Shown piece after piece: positions 51,501 to 62,386 of a DNA stretch of 64,000 nucleotides; position 1 is the first letter of the stretch, and each line of letters begins with the position of its first letter. Where the stretch lies: the NCBI GenBank assembly GCA_032622095.1, contig CP136061.1, positions 198,758,935 through 198,822,934 on the forward strand, in the 5' to 3' direction. The notes under the pieces are model-generated. The model ran no database searches, was not told the origin of the DNA, and saw only the letters and a list, made by a program, of their open reading frames with translations. The DNA is from Siphonodentalium dalli. Its lineage: Eukaryota > Mollusca > Scaphopoda > Gadilida > Siphonodentaliidae. The position numbers and the translations under genes are program-made.

Positions 51501-54500
51501 AAACCACATGCAGTTATCTGGAATGATACAAGAGGACAACAGAGTACAATCAAATAGAGGTTTGCCAACTATGGGCGGTAACTCCTCAGGGAAAGCGCGG
51601 ACACAAGTTTTGATGCCCGTGGGCAGTAGGGCATATCGAGGTGTGCATACGGTCCAATTTTCGATGCTCTGCTCCTTATAATTTCCGAGATAATAAAATC
51701 ACATATTTTTATATAAAGGGAGATAACTCCGTGGGATAAACGCGGACAATATTCGTTATGAGCCAAAGGCATAAAACTCATTTACCCCAATATACTTACC
51801 AATCTTGAGTTTTCTAATCCTAATACTTTCAGATATTAGGGAGTTGAAAAATAGTATAGTATAATAATAATGAAAAATAATCGAAAAAGGGCCATAACTC
51901 TGTCAAAAGATATTGGACCAACATCCGGATACCATTATTTCTAGTAGACCTTAGATGCCTATATTCGCTAGAGATTTCGCGGTCCTCCTCCCATTAGTGT
52001 CTGAGTATTTCCAATTAAACAGAAAACGGCCGCAGTAGAAAAACAATATACTTCCTTGGTTACACCATGGAAGTATAATAATAGGGAACAATCATGAGTG
52101 GAAAGAATCGCAGTTTATGGACGGAAAATATGAAGTATGGTGATTATATGTTGTCCTAACATGTGTAGGTTGATCTCAAGTGTTTGGACGTGACCCCACC
52201 CCTGTCTCGAAATTGGGTGACGGGATTGGGAAAACATCAACCCCTGGTACAAAATGCTAAGTTTGAGGCCCTGTAACTCCGTTAATTTCCAACGGATTTT
52301 AAAATTGTTTCCAGTTTTGTGAGTTGCTGCTGACATAGATTGCATAGTGTAAATTTCATCTGATTTGGAGACGGATAACACTTTGATTATTGGAAAGCAT
52401 ATGGGCCCAAATTCAAACTTGACGGCTAAAATCTCCGCCATTTTCCAACGGATTTACGATCTGTTTTCAGCTTCGAGATCGGCTGATGTTGCAGATGTTA
52501 TATTCCAAGTTTCATCTGATTCGGAGAAGAATAAAAAATTGGTACCACGGACCACCCCTCCCCAGACCCACAATAATGAGCCGACACTGTCAAAAATTGG
52601 CCCAACGCGTGCCCTCTTCAGTCCGCACACATTTGCATTTCAGATGACATCGTAATGTTCGATATCTTCGAGGAGATGTGGTCACAAGCACATGGGCCCA
52701 AAATTGCAAAGTTTGACGGCCTGCAATTATTTCAGTTTTCGATGGATTTTCGAAATTCTTTCAGTTTCTAGATCGGCTGATGTTGCAGATGATATATTTC
52801 AAGTTTCATCTGATTCCGAGAAGAATTAAAAATTGGTACCACGGACCACCCCTCCCAGACCCACACTAATGAAGCGAAACTGGCAAAATTTGGCCCACCG
52901 CGTGCCCCCTTCCGTCCGCACACGTTGGCGTGTCAGATGTCATCCTATGTTCGATATCTTCGGAGGAGATGTGTACACAAGCACATGGGCCCAAATTGCA
53001 AACTTTGAGGGCCCGTAACTCTTGCATTTCTTCTCGGATTTCAAAAATCCTTTCCGGTATGGGTTTGTTTTTCGTTCGGGAAATACATAAACTTAAATAG
53101 ATGAATGTCAATCAAAATTTTATTTTGCGAAAATGTTGGCCCCCCACCCCAGTGTCAAAATATATGTCCGACCCTGTCAAATTTTCCTTCTCTGACTAAA
53201 CTGACAACTGTCAACACGACCTATGAAAACCACATGCAGTTATCTGGAATGATACAAGAGGACAACAGAGTACAATCAAATAGAGGTTTGCCAACTATGG
53301 GCGGTAACTCCTCAGGGAAAGCGCGGACACAAGTTTTGATGCCCGTGGGCAGTAGGGCATATCGAGGTGTGCATACGGTCCAATTTTCGATGCTCTGCTC
53401 CTTATAATTTCCGAGATAATAAAATCACATATTTTTATATAAAGGGAGATAACTCCGTGGGATAAACGCGGACAATATTCGTTATGAGCCAAAGGCATAA
53501 AACTCATTTACCCCAATATACTTACCAATCTTGAGTTTTCTAATCTAATACTTTCAGATATTAGGGAGTTGAAAAATAGTATAGTATAATAATAATGAAA
53601 AATAATCGAAAAAGGGCCATAACTCTGTCAAAAGATATTGGACCAACATCCGGATACCATTATTTCTAGTAGACCTTAGATGCCTATATTCGCTAGAGAT
53701 TTCGCGGTCCTCCTCCCATTAGTGTCTGAGTATTTCCAATTAAACAGAAAACGGCCGCAGTAGAAAAACAATATACTTCCTTGGTTACACCATGGAAGTA
53801 TAATAATAGGGAACAATCATGAGTGGAAAGAATCGCAGTTTATGGACGGAAAATATGAAGTATGGTGATTATATGTTGTCCCTAACATGTGTAGGTTGAT
53901 CTCAAGTGTTTGGACGTGACCCCACCCCTGTCTCGAAATTGGGTGACGGGATTGGGAAAACATCAACCCCTGGTACAAAATGCTAAGTTTGAGGCCCTGT
54001 AACTCCGTTAATTTCCAACGGATTTTAAAATTGTTTCCAGTTTTGTGAGTTGCTGGCTGACATAGATTGCATAGTGTAAATTTCATCTGATTTGGAGACG
54101 GATAACACTTTGATTATTGGAAAGCATATGGGCCCAAATTCAAACTTGACGGCTAAAATCTCCGCCATTTTCCAACGGATTTACGATCTGTTTTCAGCTT
54201 CGAGATCGGCTGATGTTGCAGATGTTATATTCCAAGTTTCATCTGATTCGGAGAAGAATAAAAAATTGGTACCACGGACCACCCCTCCCCAGACCCACAA
54301 TAATGAGCCGACACTGTCAAAAATTGGCCCAACGCGTGCCCTCTTCAGTCCGCACACATTTGCATTTCAGATGACATCGTATGTTCGATATCTTCGGAGG
54401 AGATGTGGTCACAAGCACATGGGCCCAAAATTGCAAAGTTTGACGGCCTGCAATTATTTCAGTTTTCGATGGATTTTCGAAATTCTTTCAGTTTCTAGAT

Positions 54501-57209
54501 CGGCTGATGTTGCAGATGATATATTTCAAGTTTCATCTGATTCCGAGAAGAATTAAAAATTGGTACCACGGACCACCCCTCCCCAGACCCACACTAATGA
54601 AGCGAAACTGGCAAAATTTGGCCCACCGCGTGCCCCCTTCCGTCCGCACACGTTGGCGGTGTCAGATGTCATCCTATGTTCGATATCTTCGGAGGAGATG
54701 TGTACACAAGCACATGGGCCCAAATTGCAAACTTTGAGGGCCCGTAACTCTTGCATTTCTTCTCGGATTTCAAAAATCCTTTCCGGTATGGGTTTGTTTT
54801 CGTTCGGGAAATACATAAACTTAAATAGATGAATGTCAATCAAAATTTTATTTTGCGAAAATGTTGGCCCCCCACCCCAGTGTCAAAATATATGTCCGAC
54901 CCTGTCAAATTTTCCTTCTCTGACTAAACTGACAACTGTCAACACGACTATGAAAACCACATGCAGTTATCTGGAATGATACAAGAGGACAACAGAGTAC
55001 AATCAAATAGAGGTTTGCCAACTATGGGCCGGTAACTCCTCAGGGAAAGCGCGGACACAAGTTTTGATGCCCGTGGGCAGTAGGGCATATCGAGGTGTGC
55101 ATACGGTCCAATTTTCGATGCTCTGCTCCTTATAATTTCCGAGATAATAAAATCACATATTTTTATATAAAGGGAGATAACTCCGTGGGATAAACGCGGA
55201 CAATATTCGTTATGAGCCAAAGGCATAAAACTCATTTACCCCAATATACTTACCAATCTTGAGTTTTCTAATCCTAATACTTTCAGATATTAGGGAGTTG
55301 AAAAATAGTATAGTATAATAATAATGAAAAAATAATCGAAAAAAGGGCCATAACTCTGTCAAAAGATATTGGACCAACATCCGGATACCATTATTTCTAG
55401 TAGACCTTAGATGCCTATATTCGCTAGAGATTTCGCGGTCCTCCTCCCATTAGTGTCTGAGTATTTCCAATTAAACAGAAAACGGCCGCAGTAGAAAAAC
55501 AATATACTTCCTTGGTTACACCATGGAAGTATAATAATAGGGAACAATCATGAGTGGAAAGAATCGCAGTTTATGGACGGAAAATATGAAGTATGGTGAT
55601 TATATGTTGTCCTAACATGTGTAGGTTGATCTCAAGTGTTTGGACGTGACCCCACCCCTGTCTCGAAATTGGGTGACGGGATTGGGAAAACATCAACCCC
55701 TGGTACAAAATGCTAAGTTTGAGGCCCTGTAACTCCGTTAATTTCCAACGGATTTTAAAATTGTTTCCAGTTTTGTGAGTTGCTGCTGACATAGATTGCA
55801 TAGTGTAAATTTCATCTGATTTGGAGACGGATAACACTTTGATTATTGGAAGCATATGGGCCCAAATTCAAACTTGACGGCTAAAATCTCCGCCATTTTC
55901 CAACGGATTTACGATCTGTTTTCAGCTTCGAGATCGGCTGATGTTGCAGATGTTATATTCCAAGTTTCATCTGATTCGGAGAAGAATAAAAAATTGGTAC
56001 CACGGACCACCCCTCCCCAGACCCACAATAATGAGCCGACACTGTCAAAAATTGGCCCAACGCGTGCCCTCTTCAGTCCGCACACATTTGCATTTCAGAT
56101 GACATCGTATGTTCGATATCTTCGGAGGAGATGTGGTCACAAGCACATGGGCCCAAAATTGCAAAGTTTGACGGCCTGCAATTATTTCAGTTTTCGATGG
56201 ATTTTCGAAATTCTTTCAGTTTCTAGATCGGCTGATGTTGCAGATGATATATTTCAAGTTTCATCTGATTCCGAGAGAGAATTAAAAATTGGTACCACGG
56301 ACCACCCTCCCAGACCCACACTAATGAAGCGAAACTGGCAAAATTTGGCCCACCGCGTGCCCCCTTCCGTCCGCACACGTTGGCGTGTCAGATGTCATCC
56401 TATGTTCGATATCTTCGGAGGAGATGTGTACACAAGCACATGGGCCCAAATTGCAAACTTTGAGGGCCCGTAACTCTTGCATTTCTTCTCGGATTTCAAA
56501 AATCCTTTCCGGTATGGGTTTGTTTTTCGTTCGGGAAATACATAAACTTAAATAGATGAATGTCAATCAAAATTTTATTTTGCGAAAATGTTGGCCCCCC
56601 ACCCCAGTGTCAAAATATATGTCCGACCCTGTCAAATTTTCCTTCTCTGACTAAACTGACAACTGTCAACACGACTATGAAAACCACATGCAGTTATCTG
56701 GAATGATACAAGAGGACAACAGAGTACAATCAAATAGAGGTTTGCCAACTATGGGCGGTAACTCCTCAGGGAAAGCGCGGACACAAGTTTTGATGCCCGT
56801 GGGCAGTAGGGCATATCGAGGTGTGCATACGGTCCAATTTTCGATGCTCTGCTCCTTATAATTTCGAGATAATAAAATCACATATTTTTATATAAAGGGA
56901 GATAACTCCGTGGGATAAACGCGGACAATATTCGTTATGAGCCAAAGGCATAAAACTCATTTACCCCAATATACTTACCAATCTTGAGTTTTCTAATCCT
57001 AATACTTTCAGATATTAGGGAGTTGAAAAATAGTATAGTATAATAATAATGAAAAAATAATCGAAAAAGGGCCATAACTCTGTCAAAAGATATTGGACCA
57101 ACATCCGGATACCATTATTTCTAGTAGACCTTAGATGCCTATATTCGCTAGAGATTTCGCGGTCCTCCTCCCATTAGTGTCTGAGTATTTCCAATTAAAC
57201 AGAAAACGG
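36587..57209 (+). repeat. Array A (right part): 1,725-bp macrosatellite, 11 full units plus two partial ones
   Basis: The array resumes at GTTTATGGACGG, base 543 of the unit as counted from ATGGGCGG. Later unit starts: 37771, 39496, 41221, 42946, 44671, 46396, 48121, 49846, 51571, 53297, 55024 and 56751, then the assembly gap. Orientation is the same as the left part and all right units carry the A variant found in left units 6-9. Private variants seen: an extra C near 37617, GAAAAGTAG at 39774, CAGGAAAAGCG at 41238, AGTTGTGATG at 42983 and CGTATATTCG at 45754. CCATGGGAG is shared by two neighbouring units (near 45168 and 46893). Confidence 0.96.
52640..57209. other. Indel-rich, probably unpolished end of Array A next to the gap
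   Basis: Single-base gains and losses crowd here after some 15 kb of right-hand units in which I noticed only one: CGTAATGTTCG and TCTTCGAGG (52650s), CCTCCCAGAC (52850), an extra T at 53067, GACCTATG (53219), TAATCTAATA (53541), TCCCTAAC (53879), GCTGGCTG (54052), GGCGGTGTC (54656), GGGCCGG (55027), longer A-runs near 55325-55343, a missing A near 55849, GAGAGAGAATT (56273), CCACCCTCCC (56301) and a missing C at 56864. They break frames that are open in every other unit. This is the signature of low consensus quality, not of evolution. Confidence 0.8.
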
Positions 57210-57309
57210 NNNNNNNNNNNNNNNNNNNNNNNNNNNNNNNNNNNNNNNNNNNNNNNNNNNNNNNNNNNNNNNNNNNNNNNNNNNNNNNNNNNNNNNNNNN
57301 NNNNNNNNN
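57210..57309. other. Assembly gap, 100 N
   Basis: Exactly 100 N, a conventional placeholder for a gap of unknown length. Left of it is Array A, cut mid-unit; right of it is unrelated single-copy-looking sequence. The true array length is therefore unknown, and adjacency of the two sides rests on scaffolding alone. Confidence 0.98.
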
Positions 57310-58730
57310 ATCATACATGATTCCGCTACAAAGCATAATTGCTTTAACAAGGAGCGGCAGTACTTTCTCAAAAATAAGCACATCAGAATCTTGTCCAAAA
57401 TTGACTGTACACTGTTCAAATGTATAGTCCAACTTTCCCCACCGCTGGCAACGGAGGGTTATGTTCAATTCCGGAAAGGAAGAATATGAAACAAGACATG
57501 ACCAAACCGCAATTTTCCCCAGACAACACATATACTAATGCTTCACCTTGATATACCATTTACATTTCTTTTCCAAAAAAAATATTATATAGGCTGTATA
57601 GGTAGGGAATTCTATAGATACAAAATTAGGGCCCGACGAAGCTTCGAGATTCGATTTCGGTCTCTTACGTTCCGATTCGATTCGAAAGCGGTCGTGTGAT
57701 TCGGGATATTTCGAATCGTTGTATACAAGTCCTTTATCACCGAGAATAGACTGCATTATATATACAAAACATTCATTATATCCCCAATACTTAATCTGAG
57801 GCTCCTTCCGTGACCAACTGGGACCTCCGTGGTCCAATGTGTACAGGGTAAGTTGTCCAATAGCACACTGCTCATATATATATTGGTCCCAGCGCGGGTT
57901 ACTCGTGGCAGGCCGGTGGGTCACTCGTGCGACCTGGTGGTATGTCTGTGGTGGTTCGCGTGTTCATCACGGTTGTACCATAATTGCAGAGCACACGGCC
58001 GGTTTCCTCCACCACATAAAACAAGCATTGTCACGATTTTGCCCGGGCCCCAGCTGCAGAAGCGAGTGAATTTCTTGTGGGACATATTTGTACATCGGTA
58101 TTTGATATTCTTATATCAGAAATGCCTATATTGCGTTTCTTTAAACATATTTTCACATTTCCCAGACCTCAGGCTCAGATGATGATCCGTCGAAAATAGG
58201 TAATCTCTCATAATAATACCCTATTGTGTTATTGTTATAAAGGTATTTGCAAAACAAAATAGGTTTTCACATAAAATGTACAGTTGCCTTCTTTATTATT
58301 TCTACATATAGGCTATGCTTATCGCATAAACCTAAATATTTAGATACAAACTTCTTCCTCCCATTCGTGTTCGCCGCTCGACATTTTTGTACCGTAGATA
58401 GTTCGTTCCAATTCTGAAAGAGCATTCGCTAAATAAATTAATGGATTTGGAGGCGGGGGGGGGGGGGGGGGGGGGGGGGGTTACCGTACAAATATTTTCC
58501 GATTTGATAATTACAAACACAATCCAAATATTTTTTCCATTTTATGTATTTGATTATAAATGCAATACTTTTCTAAAAGTAATCAAATACTTTTTTACTT
58601 CCGATTACTTTGAGATTATTTAATGAAAACATCTCACTTGAGATGGGAGCATCTCACTTTGCCGACGGCTATTGTTTCCAGGGGTACCTGCACGAGGTGT
58701 CAATAATCCCTTACTTCAATCATTTGCCGC
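57310..58730. other. No gene recognised; degraded sequence with TTCGA-rich patch and poly-G run
   Basis: A moderately open minus frame at 57310-57531 and frames on both strands across 57535-58182 show no domain I know. The first could be an exon, but no convincing splice sites or homologous motif appear. At 57640-57725 TTCGATTCG-like words are dense (CTTCGAGATTCGATTTCGG...). At 58455-58480 there is an uninterrupted G26 run that could form a G-quadruplex and could also be a sequencing trouble spot. Confidence 0.5.
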
Positions 58731-58759
58731 TTATAGAGAGTATCACCCCCCCCCCCCCT

Positions 58760-58850
58760 GAATCCTGAATACCAGTTAATTTTGGGGGGCGAATCCTGAA
58801 TATCAGTTAATTTTGGGGGTGAATCCTGAATACATGTTAAGAAATAATAT
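58760..58850 (+). repeat. 31-bp tandem repeat, three copies
   Basis: GAATCCTGAATA-CAGTTAATTTTGGGGG begins at 58760, 58791 and 58821 (steps of 31 and 30); the third copy decays after GAATCCTGAATAC. The open minus frame across it (repeat peptide IQDSPPKLT) is a product of the repeat. Confidence 0.85.
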
Positions 58851-59034
58851 GCGATAAATAGACACATACATATATACACATTGTGATCCATTATACCTGA
58901 CATGATACTGGAGTATAGTATTTGTGATACTATATACTTTGAAGAGATACATTGACAGGTTAATCAGTTAAGGGCAGGTTATTCTTAACGGTGTGTGATT
59001 ATTTTTAATACATTTAATACATTTGACTCAATCT

Positions 59035-59278
59035 TGGACAGAATTCTGTTTCCTAGGCCCCAGGAAAAAAATGGACAGCATTTAGTTTCTAGGCGCTTGC
59101 CAGGATATCTTGCCCCCACCCGTTCCCAAACAAAATCACCCCACCCCCAGAAAAATTGGACATAATTCTGTATCCTAGCCCCCCCCCCCCCCGCCCTCCC
59201 CCCAGAAAAAAAATGGCCAGCATTTTGTTTCCTATGCGCTTGCCAGGATTTCTTACCCATTTCCCAAACAAAATATCG
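59035..59278 (+). repeat. 122-bp direct duplication with C-rich spacer
   Basis: TTGGACA-AATTCTGT-TCCTAG starts near 59034 and 59156 (step 122). Both copies go on with AGAAAAA-ATGG-CAGCATTT-GTTTCCTA or its variant, GCGCTTGCCAGGAT and TTCCCAAACAAAAT. The second copy contains a C15 run plus further C-rich sequence. Non-coding. Confidence 0.75.
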
Positions 59279-59311
59279 CCTTACGGGCATTATAAGGCCG
59301 TTATGATACGA

Positions 59312-59647
59312 TTAACCTCTTCGCTGCTAAATGACGTTATGACGTCGTGTGCTGGGCTGTTGACGTTATTGGCATTTTCCGATAGGAAAATATAGCGGGA
59401 ATGTCACAAGAACCACACAACTGACTGAGCTGAAAGCTATTATCGTTCACAATCGTGGGACATCATACACTTTTTGAAACGTAGAGATACAGTTATTCCG
59501 ATGCACTAATCTCTGAGTTCCAGTTATGTATAATGGCCTACTTCTAGTGTGCTGAAGTAGGTCCGTAGTACCTACGGACCATATAGCACACAGTGTGCAC
59601 TTTTATGTCCGTAATAGTTACGGACGTCATAGCAGCGAAGAGGTTAA
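59312..59647. mobile_element. piggyBac-like MITE with TTAA target-site duplication
   Basis: TTAA at 59312-59315 and 59644-59647 flank a 328-bp element. It begins CCTCTTCGCTGCT and ends AGCAGCGAAGAGG, a perfect 13-bp terminal inverted repeat. TTAA duplication plus a terminus starting CCY is the piggyBac-superfamily hallmark. No coding capacity. Near the right end are two further perfect stems, GGTCCGTAG/CTACGGACC (about 59550-59570) and GTCCGTAA/TTACGGAC (about 59608-59626). It sits inside the poly-C/poly-G bounded region and so is the younger insertion if that region is one element. Confidence 0.82.
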
Positions 59648-59876
59648 TGATACTATATCATGGCTAGTGGTCGAATATGCCCAAGAAGCTATTTTACCCA
59701 CTCATTCATACAGATAACTAGCACAAAATATTATTTTGCGCCATCAAAACCTGCGTCCAAGATGTTTTGCTTGAACCCGAATACCAGTTAATTCTTGGGC
59801 ATGAATCCCGCGTACGGCTTCAAAACACCCTGAATCCCGCGTGCCGAAAGGGGGGGGGGTGATACCCTCCTTATAG

Positions 59877-60184
59877 TCTATTCCTCTTTTCTTTTAGTGT
59901 TTTAATGGTTTGTCCTCTCTTTTTGTAGGTTTTTAATGATTTGTTTTGAAACCTTTGGCACTGCTTCAATGTTGATGTTAGGAAATAATCTATGTCATGT
60001 TTTATTTATTTATTTATGCAAAATAATTAATAAAATACATACAAGGAGATAACAAACATATAACAAATACACGACAATACTTAAACAAAAAGCTCAATGG
60101 CGAACTAATGTGACAAAATTGACAATAACATACTGTTAATGCCATATTTCTGTTTAGATAAGAACAAAGTATGTCTATATCTCA
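59877..60184. other. AT-rich stretch without recognised features
   Basis: Contains a short TTTA repeat near 60001-60016. No coding or structural signal supported. Confidence 0.5.
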
Positions 60185-60456
60185 CTATTCCTTCTGTTTA
60201 TGGCGGTTTTTGCCGGAGGTGAATATTTTAACAGCATACCCACCACCAACGCCGCCCGTATCTTTAAGCTGGATGTTGACATCGTTGGCCTTTTGTTTTA
60301 GTTTCTGGAAGAATATGGTATATGTCGCCTGATTCTTGTTCGACAGGAATCCATACACAAGTGGCAACACCTTGTTGTCGACGAACGCATGTATCGTGTA
60401 CATCTGATGGTATAGATTCGGACTCTTGTCGAATAGCGTACCGTCGCAGAACCAGG
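60185..60456 (-). pseudogene. MULE-type transposase fragment
   Basis: Read on the minus strand from about 60456 the frame gives WFCDGTLFDKSPNLYHQ, then MYTIHAFVDN, LPLVYGFLSNKNQATY and FFQKLKQKA. The WxxDGTF...P...QxYTIHAF...PLVYALLxNK pattern is that of the MULE/FLYWCH-associated transposase domain common in invertebrates; DGT holds the first catalytic Asp of the DDE triad. The rest of the domain, including the second Asp and the Glu, is missing. In this frame a stop lies just upstream (about 60460). The ATG at 60403 is internal. After about 60240 the frame turns glycine-rich and no longer resembles the family. It is a dead scrap. Confidence 0.75.
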
Positions 60457-61753
60457 TATATTATAAATTAGAACGCTCTTTATTGTCTGGCGTTTTGTTT
60501 AGAGAAGAATGGACGCTCTTTATAATAATTTGAAATAAGAAAATGCATGTGTCGTACCGGTACCTGGTCAGAATCGGCTAGATGGTTGTGTTTGCCTCCT
60601 CGATCGTTGGAGATGAAGAATACATTTACTGAGAACTTGCCATGATGCAGATAGAACATTGAATATGATCAACTTTGGAGAGACATTGGGTTTATATAGC
60701 TCAATACGATCGCTCAATACGAATAACAGTTTACTACTATTTCACTGACTGAACATGAAAATCGCTCATCTCACTTGAAACTCGTTTAGGCGGCATGCTA
60801 AACCAACATTGCAAACGGGAGCCGGGCAAACACATCTTGCCGGCGATATTTTTGCAGGCTCGTCGGCAAAGTGAGAATAAGCCCATCCAAATGACCAGGG
60901 GTACGTAGGGTTAAGATAAAGGCGGCTAATCCGGCTATCACTTAAATGATTTATTGCGGGATGAACCAACCAGACAGAGATAATACACTTCATGCAGGCC
61001 CCAGGCCCTAAACAACAAACATGCAAACACATATAACACATAGGTGAATGATGACAACAAAATAAAATGTCCAGGTGAATAAGACTGAAAATAAATGAAA
61101 TGATCAAAAGGCCCCTAACACAAAATCTATACCACCACTCTCATATATATACTTGTACGGTACTTTAATTATCGATCCAATCGACCTAGTTTATCTTTAA
61201 ATATAAAAGGGTTCTAGCTGAATTCAGCTATACTTGCATGTAAAGGTTTAATTGTGGTACATATCTTGAGTCAGAGGTCTCATGTGTTTGAGCTTGGACA
61301 TGCAGACAGACATGTACGATACAATACATGCATATGGCACATACATTAATATTATAGAACAGGACTAATTAATTCCCCACTGATGCCTATCTAAATAAAT
61401 AATGATTATATCTACATGTATGTGTCAGGTATAGTTAGAAAACTGAATCAGTCTATTGTAAAACTAGATAAGGTTAGATTAGTTATCTGATACTACCCGC
61501 CAAGCCGAATGCCGCCAAAATAGAAAAATAGAAATAAAGACATATACTTTGAATTATAGAATGTGCGAGACCTTTGAACAATGCAACTCAAGTTGAGGTT
61601 GTAACCGAGTATGTGTTCTCTATCCTCAAATGACCAACAGTCGCCTTGCCACTATTAAAGTCATGTCTTCCAAAGAATGAAATGCACAATCTAATCCTAA
61701 CATATGTTTTGTTCTGAATGACGCCTTCATTTGAGACCAACCCTACTCCAACC
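60457..61753. other. No gene recognised
   Basis: The longest open frame is minus 60766-61107 (113 codons), cysteine- and tryptophan-containing, with a hydrophobic start; I see no family resemblance and no splice or promoter context. The remainder is AT-rich and without repeats that I could follow by eye. Confidence 0.5.
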
Positions 61754-62343
61754 TTAAAGGGGTACTGTACGCCACATGTTGTTGTTGGTTTCTATAGTCT
61801 CCGAGTCGGAGAATAAGGTAACAATTTTTCCATTATTTGAAAGTCTGTTGAGTACGAAGTCATGTTACGGATGACAAATTTACCGGAATGCAAAAATACA
61901 AATTGTCGTTGTCGAGTATTTTTGTAAAGTTTTCAACCAAATGAATCAAATAAAAGTTATATTATATGCATACTAGTCCCATATAATCATTTAAGTTATT
62001 GTATCGTCGCTAGTCAGTGAGTGGCTTGAGTGTTCTCCCCGTATCATCATAATATTTTAAGCAATCGTGTGTGCGATCGGTTTAAAAATCCAGTATCCCT
62101 CAATTACTATTTTTGATTACGGTAATTCGTAATTTAATTGACGCCATTTTATGGCTCCAGTCATAAATTCAATTTATATCAAATTATTAACTTTTAAATT
62201 ATTAAATTTTAAGATAGCCTATTAACCTGAGCGTTTACAGAATACATCTTCGACTCAAATTACTTATGTTTCTATATATTATCGATATTAGATCGTTGTT
62301 GTCACCGGAAATTTAATGAAAATGGCGTACAGTACCCCTTTAA
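61754..62343. mobile_element. Second TTAA-flanked MITE, ~0.58 kb
   Basis: TTAA at 61754-61757 and at 62340-62343 bracket a 582-bp element. It starts AGGGGTACTGTACGCCA and ends TGGCGTACAGTACCCCT: a perfect 17-bp inverted repeat, or 21 with the TTAA. The interior is AT-rich and non-coding. The TTAA duplication suggests piggyBac-like mobilisation, but the terminus AGGGG is not the usual CCY, so another superfamily is possible, with the TTAA partly element sequence. It differs in sequence from the MITE at 59312. Confidence 0.8.
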
Positions 62344-62386
62344 ATTAACATTAGAGATTCAAAAATGTTCAATTTGAACTAACTTT

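Larger units (their letters stand above)
58731..59876. mobile_element. Putative non-autonomous element with inverted poly-C/poly-G termini and terminal 31-bp repeats
   Basis: The left end is TTATAGAGAGTATCAC followed by C13; the right end is G10-11 followed by TGATACCCTCCTTATAG, its approximate inverted complement, with GTATCACCCC exact. Just inside both ends lie direct copies of a GAATACCAGTTAATT-TTGGG segment: three tandem copies on the left (58760, 58791, 58821) and one diverged copy near 59778 on the right. No transposase frame is present. A piggyBac-like MITE and a 122-bp duplication lie inside. I do not recognise the family; the homopolymers may mislead, so this is a suggestion. Confidence 0.4.

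Noticed and set aside
9198-57209. Recurring open frames of 154, 108, 82, 79 and 70 codons in every Array A unit as a repeated gene family
   Set aside because: They overlap on both strands, match no family, repeat their own peptide with the 291-bp subrepeat, and stay open only because units are copies. No start context, splice sites or codon pattern supports translation.
9198-57209. rDNA, histone or snRNA gene array
   Set aside because: Unit sizes would allow it, but neither unit contains recognisable rRNA, histone or snRNA sequence.
57135-57531. Open frames crossing the N gap
   Set aside because: They join satellite sequence to unrelated sequence through 100 N of unknown content.
57829-58182. 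Overlapping plus-strand frames with Cys and Trp as a secreted protein exon
   Set aside because: Two frames compete over the same bases, no signal peptide or domain is visible and no clear splice sites were found.
58985-59395. Gly-rich and Pro-rich frames around 59.0-59.4 kb
   Set aside because: They come from the C15 and other C-rich runs and from the 122-bp duplication.
58647-60880. 16-bp inverted match (TCTCACTTTGCCGACG) between about 58650 and 60860
   Set aside because: Too short and isolated to support an element boundary by eye.
60766-61107. 113-codon minus frame as a host gene
   Set aside because: No recognisable domain, no conserved context; length is within chance for this composition.
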